Shown: positions 46,158 through 56,467, numbered from the stretch's first letter. The stretch: 64,000 bases of DNA from Dyella acidisoli (GCF_030160295.1 NZ_BSOB01000010.1:687287-751286); one strand, 5' to 3'. The notes: generated by a model not told the origin, from the letters alone. Translations and numbers: made by a program.

Positions 46158-47336
46158 GTGACCATCACCCGCATGAGCGACCTCGACCTGCGCGGCAAAC
46201 GCGTGCTGATCCGCGAAGACTTGAACGTGCCGATCGAGAACGGCCGCATCACGTCCACCCAGCGCCTGGATGCTTCGCTGCCCACCATCAAGGCGGCGCG
46301 CGATGCTGGTGCCAAGGTGATGGTGATATCGCACTTGGGTCGCCCGAAGGAAGGTCAGTTCGATGCCGAATCCTCACTCGCGCCGGTGGCAACGTGGTTG
46401 GGTGAACAACTCGGCAAGCCGGTGCGCCTGATTGCCGATTATCTCAATGGCGTGGACGTGGCCGATGGCGAAGTGGTGGTGCTGGAAAACTGCCGCATGA
46501 ATGTGGGCGAAGGCAAAGATGACGAGGTACTCTCCAAGAAGTACGCCGCACTGTGCGACGTATTCGTGATGGATGCTTTCGGCACCGCGCATCGCGCGCA
46601 GGCGTCCACGCATGGCGTGATCAAGTTCGCGCCAACTGCCGCCGCAGGCCCTCTGCTCTGCGCGGAACTCGATGCACTCGGTAAGGCGCTGGAACATCCT
46701 GCGCATCCGCTGCTTGCCATCGTGGCCGGCTCCAAGGTATCCACCAAGCTCACGCTGCTGGAAAATCTGATCGGCAAGGTCGATCAGCTCATCGTCGGCG
46801 GCGGCATCGCCAACACGTTCATCGCTGCTGCGGGCCATTCCGTTGGCAACTCGCTGTACGAACCCGATCTGATTCCCGCCGCCAAGAAAGTGCTGGCCGA
46901 CGCCAAGCGCCGCGGCGCCGAAGTACCGATGCCGGTGGACGTCGTAGTGGCCCCGGAATTTTCCGCGCACGCGCCCGCCACGGTGAAAGCCGTGGATCAG
47001 GTGAAGGACGGCGAGATGATCCTCGACATCGGCCCGGAGACCGCCAAGCTGTATGCCGAACTGATCGCCAAGGCTGGCACGGTCGTGTGGAACGGTCCGG
47101 TGGGCGTGTTCGAATTCGATGCATTCGGCAAGGGCACGGAAGTGTTGGCGCACGCGGTCGCCAATTCCAAGGCGTTTTCCATTGCCGGCGGCGGTGACAC
47201 GTTGGCGGCGGTAGAAAAGTATGGGATTGAGGACAAGGTTTCTTACATTTCCACCGGCGGTGGCGCGTTCCTGGAATTCCTGGAAGGCAAGGAACTGCCG
47301 GCGGTGGCTGCCCTCAAGGCGCGGACAGCGAAGTAA
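46158..47336 (+). CDS. pgk: Phosphoglycerate kinase
   Basis: A 392-residue glycolytic kinase interconverting 1,3-bisphosphoglycerate and 3-phosphoglycerate with ATP formation. N-domain substrate motifs are [12 protein letters not shown] and SHLGRPK; the nucleotide side has [18 protein letters not shown] and GGGDT. Length is as in E. coli (387). The start is GTG at 46158 with GGAG at 46147-46150. The resulting [16 protein letters not shown] aligns with E. coli MSVIKMTDLDLAGKRV. An ATG five codons later is the alternative. Confidence 0.96.
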   Translation: MTITRMSDLDLRGKRVLIREDLNVPIENGRITSTQRLDASLPTIKAARDAGAKVMVISHLGRPKEGQFDAESSLAPVATWLGEQLGKPVRLIADYLNGVDVADGEVVVLENCRMNVGEGKDDEVLSKKYAALCDVFVMDAFGTAHRAQASTHGVIKFAPTAAAGPLLCAELDALGKALEHPAHPLLAIVAGSKVSTKLTLLENLIGKVDQLIVGGGIANTFIAAAGHSVGNSLYEPDLIPAAKKVLADAKRRGAEVPMPVDVVVAPEFSAHAPATVKAVDQVKDGEMILDIGPETAKLYAELIAKAGTVVWNGPVGVFEFDAFGKGTEVLAHAVANSKAFSIAGGGDTLAAVEKYGIEDKVSYISTGGGAFLEFLEGKELPAVAALKARTAK

Positions 47337-47348
47337 ACACGTAACCTC

Positions 47349-47442
47349 ACACGGCCGTCATTCCTGCGAAAGCGAGAATCTATTTTGCTCTTAAGTGAGC
47401 GCTGAAAATGGATTCCCACCTTCGCAGGAATGACGGCCGTGT
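47349..47442. repeat. Intergenic palindromic repeat with 22-bp perfect arms
   Basis: 47349-47370 and 47421-47442 are perfect inverted copies containing GTCATTCCTGCGAA; the similarity continues inward to GGGAATCC/GAGAATC. It fills the gap between convergent pgk and alkB and may act as a transcription or mRNA end. The same sequence style (ATTCC-GCGA) recurs at 52565-52648. Confidence 0.88.
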
Positions 47443-47450
47443 CGTTGTAC

Positions 47451-48044
47451 CTACCATCTCTCGCTGGCTTTCTCCGGCCGCACCCGAAACGCCACGCTGA
47501 TCCTCGGCCCCACAGGCTGCTGCAACTTCGGAATGCCGTGGTCGTAATGCAGTTGCGCATTCCAGCCCATCAACAGCAGGCTGCCTGCTTCCAGCTCCAA
47601 TTCGGTCTTGAGCCGTGGCGGTTTCTTGCGCTGAATCACCATGGTGCGTGTCGCACCCAATGACAGCAACACAATGGGCTGATGCGACACCAGTTCATGC
47701 AGCTTGTCGTTATGCGGTGCCACGCTATCGTGTTCGTCGCGATAACAGTTGAGGCCGATGCTGTTGAACGGTGTATCCACATGTTGCCGAACGACTGCCA
47801 GCGCATCGCGCAACACACTCGGCAATGTGGGATTGGCAACGGCGTAATGGCAGTGCAAGCGCGGTACGCCTACCAAGCGCTCGTACATCATGCGTGAGCT
47901 TTCGTGCCAGTCGCCCTGGGCAAGCAAGGCGTCGAACCAGGCTTTAGCCAATGCAGGCGTGATGACGTCGGAGTAATAAGTGATCGGCCCGGTCTGGTCT
48001 TCGACAATCCTTTGCACGCCCTGCTCGAAAAGTAGCGCTTGCAT
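47451..48044 (-). CDS. alkB: AlkB-type alpha-ketoglutarate-dependent DNA dealkylase
   Basis: A 197-residue Fe(II)/2-oxoglutarate dioxygenase of the AlkB-like (2OG-FeII_Oxy_2) family that removes alkyl groups from nucleic acid bases. Ligands are H111 and D113 (APHNDKLHE) and H169 (YDHGIP), with 2-oxoglutarate residues R181 and R187 (RISVAFRVR). The ATG at 48044 lies eight bases after the dnaE2 stop and its GAGG ribosome site overlaps the dnaE2 end, so it is the last gene of the SOS operon. The in-frame start at 48224 would overlap dnaE2 by 170 bases and is rejected. Confidence 0.9.
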   Translation of the reverse strand: MQALLFEQGVQRIVEDQTGPITYYSDVITPALAKAWFDALLAQGDWHESSRMMYERLVGVPRLHCHYAVANPTLPSVLRDALAVVRQHVDTPFNSIGLNCYRDEHDSVAPHNDKLHELVSHQPIVLLSLGATRTMVIQRKKPPRLKTELELEAGSLLLMGWNAQLHYDHGIPKLQQPVGPRISVAFRVRPEKASERW

Positions 48045-48052
48045 AAAATGCC

Positions 48053-51000
48053 TCAATGAAAATCGCGCGAGCGCGCATCCAGATCCGCCAGCATGCCGCT
48101 GAGATCGCGCAGCCGCCGTGCAATCAAATGGCTTACACCATCGACCGCTTCCCAGCGCCCTTCGATCGCCAGTAGGCGTGCCTCTAGATAAGGGCGACGC
48201 TGGGTTTGCGCGATGTGATTCCACACCACTACGTTCACGTGGCCGAATTCATCCTCGATGGTGATGAAAGTGACGCCGCTGGCCGTTTGCGGTTGCTGAC
48301 GTTGCGTGACCAGTCCCACGGTGCGAACGTGCGATGCGTGCGGCAGCTTCTGCAGGCTGTGTGAATCCAAGTAGCGCTCCGCACGCAGACGACTGCGCAG
48401 CAGCTTTAACGGATGCGGGCCAAGACTCAATCCGCTGTGCGCATAATCGGCCGTCATGTTTTCGACTGTCGTTGGCAGCGGTAATACGATGTCCTGCTCG
48501 CTCGGGCTGGAACGACCGAACAAGGGTAATTGCGATTCCACACCGGAAGTGATCCAAAGCGCGCGATGACGATGACCGGCCAAACCACGCAAGGCGCCAG
48601 CGTCAGCGAGTAAATCCTGATGTCGCGAGTCCAGCTCGGCACGCGTACAAAGATCGACCACATCACGGAAAGAAGCTTGGTTGCGCGCAGTAGAAATACG
48701 TTCCGCCACTTTCTCGCTGCAGCCACGCAACTGACGCAAGCCAAGCCGCAAGGATAATCCCGTCTTGCTGTGCACATCGGATTCCAACGTGCAATCCCAA
48801 TCACTGTAACGCACGTCTACTGGGCGTACGCGGATACCGTTTCGCTGCGCATCCTGCACGATCTGGCTTGGGCCATAGAAACCCATTGGCTGCGCATTGA
48901 GCAAAGCACATGCAAACATGGCTGGCTCATGGCATTTCAACCAACTGCTCGCATAAGCAATATTGGCGAAGCTGGCGGCGTGACTTTCTGGAAAGCCGTA
49001 ACTGCCGAAACCTTTTATCTGGTTGAAGATCTGTTCGGCGAATTCCCGCGTATAGCCTCTTGCCAGCATGCCGCTGACGAGCTTTTCGTGGTGTTTCTCC
49101 ATATCACCGTAGCGTTTCCATGCCCCCATGGCTCGCCGCAATTCATCCGCCTCCCCCGGTTCGTAACCCGCCGCAACCATGGCCAACTTCATCACTTGCT
49201 CTTGGAATAACGGCACGCCCATGGTGCGTTCAAGCACCGGACGTACAGCGTCCGAAGGATAAGAGACAGGCTCCTCTCCACGCCTACGCCGCAGATAGGG
49301 ATGCACCATGTCGCCTTGAATCGGCCCAGGCCGCACGATCGCGATCTGAATGACCAGATCGTAGTAATTCGCCGGCTTGAGCCGCGGCAACATCGCCATC
49401 TGCGCGCGGCTTTCGATCTGGAATACGCCGATAGTTTCGGCGCGTTGGATCATCTCGTACGTAGCCTTGTCGTTAGGCTCGACCGTGGCAATGCTCAATG
49501 CCTTATTGCGATACCTCTGTACAAGATCGAAGCATTTGCGCAAACAAGTCAGCATACCCAACGCCAGGCAATCGACCTTGAGCAAACCCATGGCATCCAG
49601 ATCATCCTTATCCCATTGGATGATCGTGCGATCAGCCATGGCTGCATTCTCCACCGGCACCAATTCATGCAATGGCGCGTCGTGAATAACGAACCCGCCC
49701 ACGTGCTGACTCAGATGACGCGGCTTGCCACGCAATTGCCCAGTCAGTGCGAGGAGCTTGCGCATCAGAGGCGCATCGGGATCGAATCCCTGTTCGCGTA
49801 AACGATCGTCCAAGGAAGCATCACCAAGGCGAAAGAAACTGTTACTAAGCTTTTCGATCTGATCCTCAGGCAAGCCCAGCGCCTTGGCCACATCGCGCAC
49901 GGCGCTTTTGGTGCGATAGCTGATTACCGTAGCTGCGATCGCGGCACGTTCGCGGCCATATTTGTTGTAAACGTATTGAATGATTTCCTCGCGTCGTTCG
50001 TGTTCGAAATCGACGTCGATATCGGGGGGTTCATTGCGCTCTATGGAGATGAAACGTTCCACCAGCAACTTCACCTTATCCGGATCGGCATCCGTCACGC
50101 CCAACGTGAAGCACACGATGGAATTGGCCGCCGAGCCGCGCCCCTGACAGAGAATGCCCAGGCTTCGCGCATGGCGCACGATGTCGTGCACGGTAAGAAA
50201 GAACGCTTCATATTTTTTCGTCTCGATCAGTCGCAACTCATGCTCGATAGTGGCCTGATTCTCGGCCGACACGCCTTGCGGCCAACGCCATGCCGAACCT
50301 TCGGCAACGAGATGGCGTAGCCACTGCATGGCTGAGTAGCCCTCAGGGACCAGCTCCTTGGGGTACTGGTAGCGCAAGTCTTCCTTCAGCGAGAACGTAC
50401 AGCGTTTGGCAATGCGCACACTCTCATCCAATAGAGCCTTGGGATAGAACCTTCCCAACGCGGAGCGCTGCCGTAGATGCCGTTCGCCGTTGCGGAACAA
50501 CACGGATCCTGCTTCGACGATCGTCATGCGATGACGAATCGCCGTCATCGTATGTTGCAACGGCAAGCGGCGCCGAATATGCATATGCACGTCGCCACTC
50601 GCCACGCGTGACAGTTGCAGCGATTCGCCTAGTGCTTCGAGTTCAGCCAGGCGAGCTTCGTCGTCACCATCGCAATGCAACTCCACCGCCAACCATGCGC
50701 GGTCACCGAAGATATGCTTCACCCACGCACCATGCTCGTGGCTGGGCTCTCGATCGGGCACCCACAGCACCAACGTGCCGGGCGCACCGTCGGCAACATT
50801 CGCCCTGATCAGACGATAGTCGCCTTTTTCAGAAGCTCGGCGACCCTGCGTAATCAAGCGGCACAGCGAGACATAGCCTTGCTTGTTCTCCGCCAGCAGC
50901 ACCAGCTTGGGGCCATCGGCAAGCTGGATTTCTGTACCGACTATCAGGGACATCTTCGTATCGCGCGCGGCCTCCCAAGCACGCACGATACCGGCGAGCG

Positions 51001-51130
51001 AACATTCATCCGTGATGGCGAGCGCGGTGTAACCACACTCATTCGCACGCTCGAACAATTCACGCGCACTGGATGCGCCGCGCTGAAACGAAAAATCCGA
51101 CAGGCAGTGCAGCTCGGCGTAGTCGATCAT
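48053..51130 (-). CDS. dnaE2: Error-prone DNA polymerase III alpha subunit DnaE2
   Basis: A 1025-residue C-family polymerase for damage-induced translesion synthesis. It has an N-terminal PHP domain (about 3-180), a polymerase core with [12 protein letters not shown] (330-341) and catalytic acids in [12 protein letters not shown] (369-380), and a C-terminal OB fold ([17 protein letters not shown]). The sequence QLPLFG near residue 905 fits a beta-clamp binding motif. DnaE2 works with ImuA and ImuB. The ATG at 51130 overlaps the imuB stop by four bases; the in-frame extension to 51253 lies inside imuB and is rejected. Confidence 0.95.
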   Translation of the reverse strand: MIDYAELHCLSDFSFQRGASSARELFERANECGYTALAITDECSLAGIVRAWEAARDTKMSLIVGTEIQLADGPKLVLLAENKQGYVSLCRLITQGRRASEKGDYRLIRANVADGAPGTLVLWVPDREPSHEHGAWVKHIFGDRAWLAVELHCDGDDEARLAELEALGESLQLSRVASGDVHMHIRRRLPLQHTMTAIRHRMTIVEAGSVLFRNGERHLRQRSALGRFYPKALLDESVRIAKRCTFSLKEDLRYQYPKELVPEGYSAMQWLRHLVAEGSAWRWPQGVSAENQATIEHELRLIETKKYEAFFLTVHDIVRHARSLGILCQGRGSAANSIVCFTLGVTDADPDKVKLLVERFISIERNEPPDIDVDFEHERREEIIQYVYNKYGRERAAIAATVISYRTKSAVRDVAKALGLPEDQIEKLSNSFFRLGDASLDDRLREQGFDPDAPLMRKLLALTGQLRGKPRHLSQHVGGFVIHDAPLHELVPVENAAMADRTIIQWDKDDLDAMGLLKVDCLALGMLTCLRKCFDLVQRYRNKALSIATVEPNDKATYEMIQRAETIGVFQIESRAQMAMLPRLKPANYYDLVIQIAIVRPGPIQGDMVHPYLRRRRGEEPVSYPSDAVRPVLERTMGVPLFQEQVMKLAMVAAGYEPGEADELRRAMGAWKRYGDMEKHHEKLVSGMLARGYTREFAEQIFNQIKGFGSYGFPESHAASFANIAYASSWLKCHEPAMFACALLNAQPMGFYGPSQIVQDAQRNGIRVRPVDVRYSDWDCTLESDVHSKTGLSLRLGLRQLRGCSEKVAERISTARNQASFRDVVDLCTRAELDSRHQDLLADAGALRGLAGHRHRALWITSGVESQLPLFGRSSPSEQDIVLPLPTTVENMTADYAHSGLSLGPHPLKLLRSRLRAERYLDSHSLQKLPHASHVRTVGLVTQRQQPQTASGVTFITIEDEFGHVNVVVWNHIAQTQRRPYLEARLLAIEGRWEAVDGVSHLIARRLRDLSGMLADLDARSRDFH

Positions 51131-52527
51131 GCGAACCACCCATGCAGCATCCAGCCGGTTTGCTCGTCTTTCGCGCAATAGGCCCAAGCGCGCTGACCTT
51201 GCTCCGTTTCGACGATGTAGTAGTCGCGACGCATGGCGCCACCATCCCACCAACCGGTTTCCATGCGCTCGGGGCCGACAAGGATGCGCAACTCACCGCG
51301 CAGTGGAATAGGTTTTTCCAGTAGCCAAGTGGGTCGTGCACGCGGCTCAAGAAGGTTTTCATTCTGCTCGGCGATGCGCTGCGAATGCTCGGGACGCGGA
51401 TCGATCGTGGTGCCCCATCGATAGACCGCTCGATCGCCCAGTCGTGCGCGCAGACGTTCCCTAAGCTGTTCGAATGGCAGTGCGTTGACGGGGCGTTCGT
51501 CAAAAAGATCGCGGCCAGCCGGCACAAAACCGGGCAAGTCATCAGCTATCAGGCGCAGCGATAACACCGGTGCAGGCAGTTGCACGTGTTCCAGACGGCC
51601 GCGCGCCGCTTCGAACAGCACCTCGGCATTGCGCTCGGGCGAGAGCATGCCTATTGGCACTTCGGTGACCTTGCCTTCGCGATGCTCCAACTGCAATGCG
51701 AAACGCTGGACACCACCATCGCGACCGGAGAGATAAGCCGCAAGATCGCCGGTCATGCGCTTCAGCGGAAACACCAGGGCAGCGATGTTTTCCACTTCGT
51801 GCGACAGCTCGATGCGCCAATCCACTGCGTCGGGCGGCACGAACAGATCGAGCCCTGCCGGCGCATCGCCGAGCAAACCATCCATGGCTTGCAGCAGTTC
51901 CTTGCCGAAACGGCGCTGCAGACCGTCGCGCGGCATGCGCAGCAATTGCCCCAGGGAACGGATGCCCATGCGCGGCAATGCATCTACGGCATATTCCGGT
52001 AAGCGACTGTATTGCAAAGGCACGCCATCGAGTGCGCGTAGCATCGCTTCGTGCGTAAGAACGGCTTGGCCATCGCTTACGCCCGCGAGCACGTACGCCG
52101 CATGCGGGGTGGGTGCGGCAGCCATGCGATGCTGAAAACCCAGCGCCGCAAAATCGCTGCGCAAGTTGCGCTCCATCGTCGGCCATTCGCCCAAGAGGCT
52201 GCGGCTGCGGCTGATTTCCAACACGATGGCATGTGGCAACAAGGCTACTTGCGAGCTGTAGCGATAAGCCATGCTGGCGAGAAACTGTTGCCAGCGATCG
52301 ACCTCGGATGCGTCGTACGGAATCGCTTCGAAGCGCGCCAGCAAGGCTTGCGCCGTTGTCAGGCGTTGACCGATATGCAAACCTGCCTGACGCGCGGAAG
52401 CATTGACGGCGACGACGACGCGCGCATTGAGCGGCCCGTCCACCAGCACCAGTGGGCTGTCATCGGGCCGGCGACGAAGGACGCCATCCAGCGCCAAATG
52501 CGGCAGCAGCAGACAGGCCCACAGCAT
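51127..52527 (-). CDS. imuB: ImuB, catalytically inactive Y-family polymerase of the mutasome
   Basis: A 466-residue Y-family polymerase relative. The usual N-terminal metal-binding DxD-FF motif is absent ([12 protein letters not shown] is in its place), as in other ImuB proteins that act as hubs binding the beta clamp and DnaE2. The fingers/palm relic spans about 1-300, and a C-terminal ImuB-specific part ends in [20 protein letters not shown] likely clamp-binding segment is GRDLFDE at about residue 340. It starts nine bases after imuA and overlaps dnaE2 by four. Confidence 0.93.
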   Translation of the reverse strand: MLWACLLLPHLALDGVLRRRPDDSPLVLVDGPLNARVVVAVNASARQAGLHIGQRLTTAQALLARFEAIPYDASEVDRWQQFLASMAYRYSSQVALLPHAIVLEISRSRSLLGEWPTMERNLRSDFAALGFQHRMAAAPTPHAAYVLAGVSDGQAVLTHEAMLRALDGVPLQYSRLPEYAVDALPRMGIRSLGQLLRMPRDGLQRRFGKELLQAMDGLLGDAPAGLDLFVPPDAVDWRIELSHEVENIAALVFPLKRMTGDLAAYLSGRDGGVQRFALQLEHREGKVTEVPIGMLSPERNAEVLFEAARGRLEHVQLPAPVLSLRLIADDLPGFVPAGRDLFDERPVNALPFEQLRERLRARLGDRAVYRWGTTIDPRPEHSQRIAEQNENLLEPRARPTWLLEKPIPLRGELRILVGPERMETGWWDGGAMRRDYYIVETEQGQRAWAYCAKDEQTGWMLHGWFA

Positions 52528-52536
52528 AGGCGGGCC

Positions 52537-53271
52537 TCACGCGTTCTGCTTCTTTCGAGCGTGATTCCGGCGAGGACCGGAATCCGGCGTGCGCGGCCTA
52601 TGCTGATGAACCACAGGCATCGCCGCCGGATTCCAGCCCTCGCTGGAAAGACGTTGAGAAGGATCGAAGGGAACGGGTTGCGACGGCGCGTTGCCGCCGC
52701 GGCATTTGCGTACCCAAATGGATGTATGCGGCGGCGTTGCAAGTTCGAGCCGCAACGATGCAGGCGAAGCGTTCGCCAGATGTTTGCGATCGCGGAACAC
52801 GAAGGCCAACGCACGTCCGGTATCCGCGGCAACTTGCAAGCGACGCAAGTTGCGGTCATCGGCCTGATGCGGCCACGCCAGCACGGCAGCGCAACTGCCC
52901 GAACGCAGGCATTGCTCGGCGGCCCACAGCACGTGCTGCTCTTGCGCAGCGACGATTTCCAGTCGCTGCAGATTCACGCCTTGCTGGCGCCATCCCATCG
53001 CACACGGCAGATACGGCGGCGCGATCAACACCACGGGACGATGGCCTTGTGTAAGTCGCGCCAAGGTCGGCAACACCAATTGCAGTTCGCCGATGCCATC
53101 GGCCGGCAACAGGATTTCCGTCAGCGACGCTTCCGGCCAACCGCGCGCCGGCAACACCGCATCGAGCATGGGCCAGCCGGTGGGCTGATCGCCTTCGGTC
53201 GGTGATAGCGTTTGACCGCGCCAGATTTGCCGGGCATCCAACAAATCCGACAGAGCTACCACGGCGCTCAT
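52537..53271 (-). CDS. imuA: ImuA, RecA-like translesion accessory protein
   Basis: A 244-residue RecA/SulA-like accessory protein of the ImuA-ImuB-DnaE2 mutasome. Core features are TGWPMLDAVLPARGWPEASL at the N-terminus and the conserved AVLAWPHQADDRNLRRLQVAA. It lacks a functional Walker A. The last 36 or so codons (from about residue 208, SEGWNPAAMPVV to the stop) lie in an intergenic-type palindromic repeat, so the C-terminus appears to be repeat-derived. The start overlaps the lexA stop by one base (TGATG). Confidence 0.9.
   Translation of the reverse strand: MSAVVALSDLLDARQIWRGQTLSPTEGDQPTGWPMLDAVLPARGWPEASLTEILLPADGIGELQLVLPTLARLTQGHRPVVLIAPPYLPCAMGWRQQGVNLQRLEIVAAQEQHVLWAAEQCLRSGSCAAVLAWPHQADDRNLRRLQVAADTGRALAFVFRDRKHLANASPASLRLELATPPHTSIWVRKCRGGNAPSQPVPFDPSQRLSSEGWNPAAMPVVHQHRPRTPDSGPRRNHARKKQNA
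52565..52648. repeat. Palindromic repeat inserted in the 3' end of imuA
   Basis: 52565-52589 and 52624-52648 are inverted copies, 25 bases with three mismatches, built on TTCCGGCGAGG and GGAATCCGGCG; the similarity extends outward to CTTCT/AGAAG (about 52549-52660). Unlike the other palindromic repeats in the window it is inside a reading frame. Confidence 0.8.
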
Positions 53272-53900
53272 CAGCTGCCCCTCACGAGGCCGGCGAAGAG
53301 CCCTTCAATGGCGAAGTCTTCCGTCGGATCGGGATCGATCGGCTGGTAGCCGGGACTGTTCGGCAGCAAGCGAACGACGTCGCCTTTCCAGTACAGCCGC
53401 TTGATGGTGAAACGATCGCCCGCCACGCGGGCCGCTACCACTTGGCCATGTCGCGCGACCGGCGTGGCGTGCACGGCGACGAGATCGCCGTCCAGGATGC
53501 CTTCGTCGCGCATCGAATCGCCGATCACGCGCACCAGGTAATCCGGCTTCAGACGAAACAGCCAGCGCGATACATACAGGCTGCGCTCCACGCGCGATTC
53601 GGAAAAAATCGGCTCGCCTGCCGCGATGCGGCCGACCAGCGGCAGCTCCAAGGTATCAGCCGCGAGCGGATCGACCTCTTGCACCAATCGAATGCCGCGC
53701 GAACGGTTGGGTTCGACCACCAACCGACCTTTCGCCTCCAGCGAGCGCACATGCTTGAGCACGGCGCTGACGCTTGGAATGCCCATCGCCTGCCCGATTT
53801 CTTCCAGCGTCGGGGCCTCCCCGTCGCGCTCCAGGCGCTGGCGGATAAAGGCGAGGATGTTGAACTGGCGGCTGGTGAGCTGGAGGGTCATGGTGCACAT
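53271..53900 (-). CDS. lexA: LexA repressor of the mutasome operon
   Basis: A 209-residue SOS repressor. A winged-helix DNA-binding domain (about 4-70; recognition helix region SVSAVLKHVRSLEAKG) is followed by the latent protease domain. The self-cleavage site is A94-G95 (GRIAAGEP), with catalytic S129 (IGDSMRDEG) and K167 (RFTIKRLYW). The recognition-helix sequence differs from E. coli LexA, as in the LexA2 proteins tied to imuA operons. The ATG at 53900 is well spaced from AGGTG; an ATG at 53891 (MTLQLTSRQ) is the alternative. First gene of the operon. Confidence 0.93.
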   Translation of the reverse strand: MCTMTLQLTSRQFNILAFIRQRLERDGEAPTLEEIGQAMGIPSVSAVLKHVRSLEAKGRLVVEPNRSRGIRLVQEVDPLAADTLELPLVGRIAAGEPIFSESRVERSLYVSRWLFRLKPDYLVRVIGDSMRDEGILDGDLVAVHATPVARHGQVVAARVAGDRFTIKRLYWKGDVVRLLPNSPGYQPIDPDPTEDFAIEGLFAGLVRGS

Positions 53901-53901
53901 C

Positions 53902-53923
53902 TTTTCACCTTTTTTGGTGAAAA
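53902..53923 (-). promoter_or_regulatory. Candidate LexA operator: perfect dyad upstream of lexA
   Basis: TTTTCACC (53902-53909), six T (53910-53915), GGTGAAAA (53916-53923): a perfect 8-bp inverted repeat. It lies immediately before the lexA start and overlaps its likely ribosome site, a fitting place for autoregulation. It does not match the E. coli box CTG-N10-CAG nor the LexA2 boxes that I know. Confidence 0.65.
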
Positions 53924-53943
53924 TGAAGTACCCATGGTCAGCA

Positions 53944-53967
53944 CCCTCCCCGGCTCGCCGGGGAGGG
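53944..53967 (-). terminator. Strong GC hairpin between ilvE and lexA
   Basis: CCCTCCCCGGC (53944-53954) and GCCGGGGAGGG (53957-53967) form an 11-bp stem with a TC loop, ten bases after the ilvE stop. There is no U tract, so termination may need other factors. Confidence 0.6.
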
Positions 53968-53977
53968 CCTCACAAGG

Positions 53978-54895
53978 TCAAACCGGCTCCAGCCAGCCCC
54001 ACTTGTCCTGGGTCTTGCCGTTGAACAGGCCGAAGTAGAGCTCCTGCAGGCGTCGGGTGACGCGCCCGGCTTTGCCGCTGCCCACTTGCTTGCCGTCGAT
54101 CTCGCGGATCGGGGTGATTTCAGCGGCGGTTCCGCACATCAGTACTTCGTCGGCCAGGTAGAGGTATTCGCGCGGAATGTCGCGCTCCACCACTTCGATG
54201 CCGTCCTCGCGCGCCAGCACCTTGATGGTGTCGCGGGTTATGCCGGCGAGGATGGATGCGCTGGCCGGCGTGGTGTGCAGCACGCCGTCGAACACCAGGA
54301 ACAGGTTTTCGCCGGCGCCTTCGCTAAGCAGGCCATTGGCGGCCAGGGCGATGCCTTCGCCGAAGCCAAGGCGGCGCGCTTCGCGTGCGACCAACTGGCC
54401 AGAAAGATAGTTACCGCCAGCTTTGGCGCCCGCGGGAATAGTGTTCGGCGCGAAACGCTGCCAGCTCGTCACACAGGCAGTGATGCCCAATTCCAGCGCC
54501 TCCGGCCCCAAGTATGGGCCCATCGGCCAGGTCGCCACGGCGACGTCGATCGGCGTTTCTGCGGAAAGCCCGAAGCCACCCAAGCCGCGATACGCCACCG
54601 GACGCAGGTAGGCCGCGGAGTAACCGTTCTTGCGGATCACCTCGCGGCATGCCGCCGCCAGTTCGTCCTGCGAATACGGCAGCGCCATGTCGTAGATTTT
54701 GGCCGACAGGTACAAGCGCTTGAGGTGATCGGTAAGGCGAAAAATCGCCGCGCCTTCCGGCGTGACATAACTGCGGATTCCCTCGAACACCGACGAACCG
54801 TAATGCAAGGCATGCGACATCACGTGCGCAGTGGCATCTTTCCACGGCTTGATTTCGCCGTTCTGCCAAATCCATTCGGGATATTGCTGGGCCAT
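53978..54895 (-). CDS. ilvE: Branched-chain amino acid aminotransferase
   Basis: A 305-residue class IV PLP aminotransferase that makes or degrades leucine, isoleucine and valine. The PLP lysine is K158 in AGAKAGGNYLSG; HYGSSVFEGIR (31-41) and LSEGAGENLF are family signatures. Length matches E. coli IlvE (309). The ATG at 54895 is preceded by GGAGA, and the in-frame start at 54922 would include the ribosome site in the coding region. Single gene. Confidence 0.95.
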   Translation of the reverse strand: MAQQYPEWIWQNGEIKPWKDATAHVMSHALHYGSSVFEGIRSYVTPEGAAIFRLTDHLKRLYLSAKIYDMALPYSQDELAAACREVIRKNGYSAAYLRPVAYRGLGGFGLSAETPIDVAVATWPMGPYLGPEALELGITACVTSWQRFAPNTIPAGAKAGGNYLSGQLVAREARRLGFGEGIALAANGLLSEGAGENLFLVFDGVLHTTPASASILAGITRDTIKVLAREDGIEVVERDIPREYLYLADEVLMCGTAAEITPIREIDGKQVGSGKAGRVTRRLQELYFGLFNGKTQDKWGWLEPV

Positions 54896-54964
54896 GGGGG
54901 ATCTCCGTTGGGGATCGCGCATGATAACGTGCCGAATCTTTCGGCACCTTTCGCCAGGGATGCT

Positions 54965-55555
54965 CTAACTTCGTGGTTGCAGCCAGACGCAACCGGAACG
55001 ATGCACCACGTCGAAACGGGTTTCTGCGGTAGCGCCGCTGCCATCGTCAGACTCGGTCCGCACGAGTAACGCTTCGCCATGAACCGGTGCCGGGCTCGGT
55101 GTCGCCGATAGTGACAACTGGGAAGTTCCCGCATTGTCATCGTCTGGCGTGGATGCCGCATCCGAGGTGCTTTTGATCTCGATCAACGGCCGCGACATCA
55201 GTCGAGTGAAGTAACGGATATCGGCCACCACCGCATCCTTTCCATCGCCACTCCACAGGGTGAGGCCGGCAAGACGATTGGGATTGCGCGCTGCAAAAGC
55301 ATCGATGACTGCTTGCTTGAGCTGCTTCAGATCTGCCGCGCATGTCACCGCGGCAGGTTGCGAGGATTCAACCGGCGCATGCGCGCTCGAAGCGGGAGCC
55401 GGTGCCGCCAGCATCGGTGTCGCGTTCACATCAGAGCAGACGCGATCGGTAAAGACCGGAATGCCGTTCGTGCCCATGCAACGATGAATATCACCCTGTG
55501 CCTTGGCACAAATGGGCAGCCACAACAGCAGTAATAGAAAGATTACAAAACGCAT
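54965..55555 (-). CDS. DUF4124-like exported protein
   Basis: A 196-residue predicted periplasmic protein. Signal peptide about 1-19 (LLLLLWLPICAKA-QG), then a DUF4124-type motif (IHRCMGTNGIPVFTDRVC, about 23-40), a P/A-rich linker, and a C-terminal domain of about 130 residues with two cysteines and an ILxF-free beta-rich look (SGCVWLQPRS at the end). The function is unknown. It resembles the DUF4124 protein at 33210 only in the N-terminal motif. Confidence 0.75.
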   Translation of the reverse strand: MRFVIFLLLLLWLPICAKAQGDIHRCMGTNGIPVFTDRVCSDVNATPMLAAPAPASSAHAPVESSQPAAVTCAADLKQLKQAVIDAFAARNPNRLAGLTLWSGDGKDAVVADIRYFTRLMSRPLIEIKSTSDAASTPDDDNAGTSQLSLSATPSPAPVHGEALLVRTESDDGSGATAETRFDVVHRSGCVWLQPRS

Positions 55556-55614
55556 CAGGCAAGCATAGCCGGCATCGGATCAATGCAGCGTGCGCTAGTT
55601 TTCTCTTCTGCATG

Positions 55615-56439
55615 TCACTGCAGTTGATTGATCACCGCACGCGTCGCTTTGGCACGATTCAACGTGTAGAAATGCAGGCCTGGCGCACCGCCATCCAGCA
55701 GACGGCGGCACAGCTGCGCCACCACTTCCGCGCCCATCGCGCGGATGGATTCCACATCGTCGTAATACGCCTGCATGCGCTTGGCGATCCAGCGCGGGAT
55801 CTCCGCGCCGCACGCGTCGGAAAAACGCTTGAGCTGCGCGTAATTGGAAATCGGCATGATGCCAGGCACGATCGGCACGGTCACGCCAAGGCGGCGCGCA
55901 TCATCGACGAAGCAGAAATACGCATCGGCGTTGAAGAAATACTGTGTGATCGCGCCGTTCGCACCCGCATCGATCTTGGTCTTGAAGTGGCGCAGATCAG
56001 CTTGCACGTCTTCCGCCTGGGGATGCATTTCTGGATATGCCGCCACTTCAATATGGAAGTGATCGCCGCTGTATTCGCGGATGAAGCGCACCAGTTCTGC
56101 GGCGTAACGAAAATCGCCGGGCGAGGCCATGCCCGACGGCAAGTCACCACGCAACGCCACGATGCGCCGATAGCCCGCGGCGCGATAAGCATCGAGTAGA
56201 TCAGCGATTTCCTTGCGCGTGCCGCCCATGCACGACAAATGTGGCGCCACCTCCAGCCCATGCTGCTGATGCAAGCGCGCCACGGTTTCGCTGGTGTAGC
56301 TGAGCGTGGAGCCACCGGCCCCGAACGTCACGGAGACGTACTCAGGCTTAAGCGCCTTCAGCTCCTTGGCGGTCTTGTCGAGCTGGGCACGCTGTTCGTC
56401 GGTCTTGGGCGGGAAAAATTCGAAGCTGATGGCCGGCAT
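55615..56439 (-). CDS. metF: 5,10-methylenetetrahydrofolate reductase
   Basis: A 274-residue flavoprotein that reduces methylene-THF to methyl-THF for methionine synthesis. N-terminal SFEFFPPK carries the catalytic Glu (E7); SVTFGAGGS, ALRGDLPSG and FFNADAY are FAD/folate-site segments of the TIM barrel. Length is near E. coli MetF (296). Single gene; an AT-rich dyad (56468-56501) lies 29 bases upstream of the start and is a candidate operator. No SAM riboswitch is seen here, unlike metX. Confidence 0.95.
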   Translation of the reverse strand: MPAISFEFFPPKTDEQRAQLDKTAKELKALKPEYVSVTFGAGGSTLSYTSETVARLHQQHGLEVAPHLSCMGGTRKEIADLLDAYRAAGYRRIVALRGDLPSGMASPGDFRYAAELVRFIREYSGDHFHIEVAAYPEMHPQAEDVQADLRHFKTKIDAGANGAITQYFFNADAYFCFVDDARRLGVTVPIVPGIMPISNYAQLKRFSDACGAEIPRWIAKRMQAYYDDVESIRAMGAEVVAQLCRRLLDGGAPGLHFYTLNRAKATRAVINQLQ

Positions 56440-56467
56440 GGCGGGATCCTTGCGTCAGGACGGCCAG

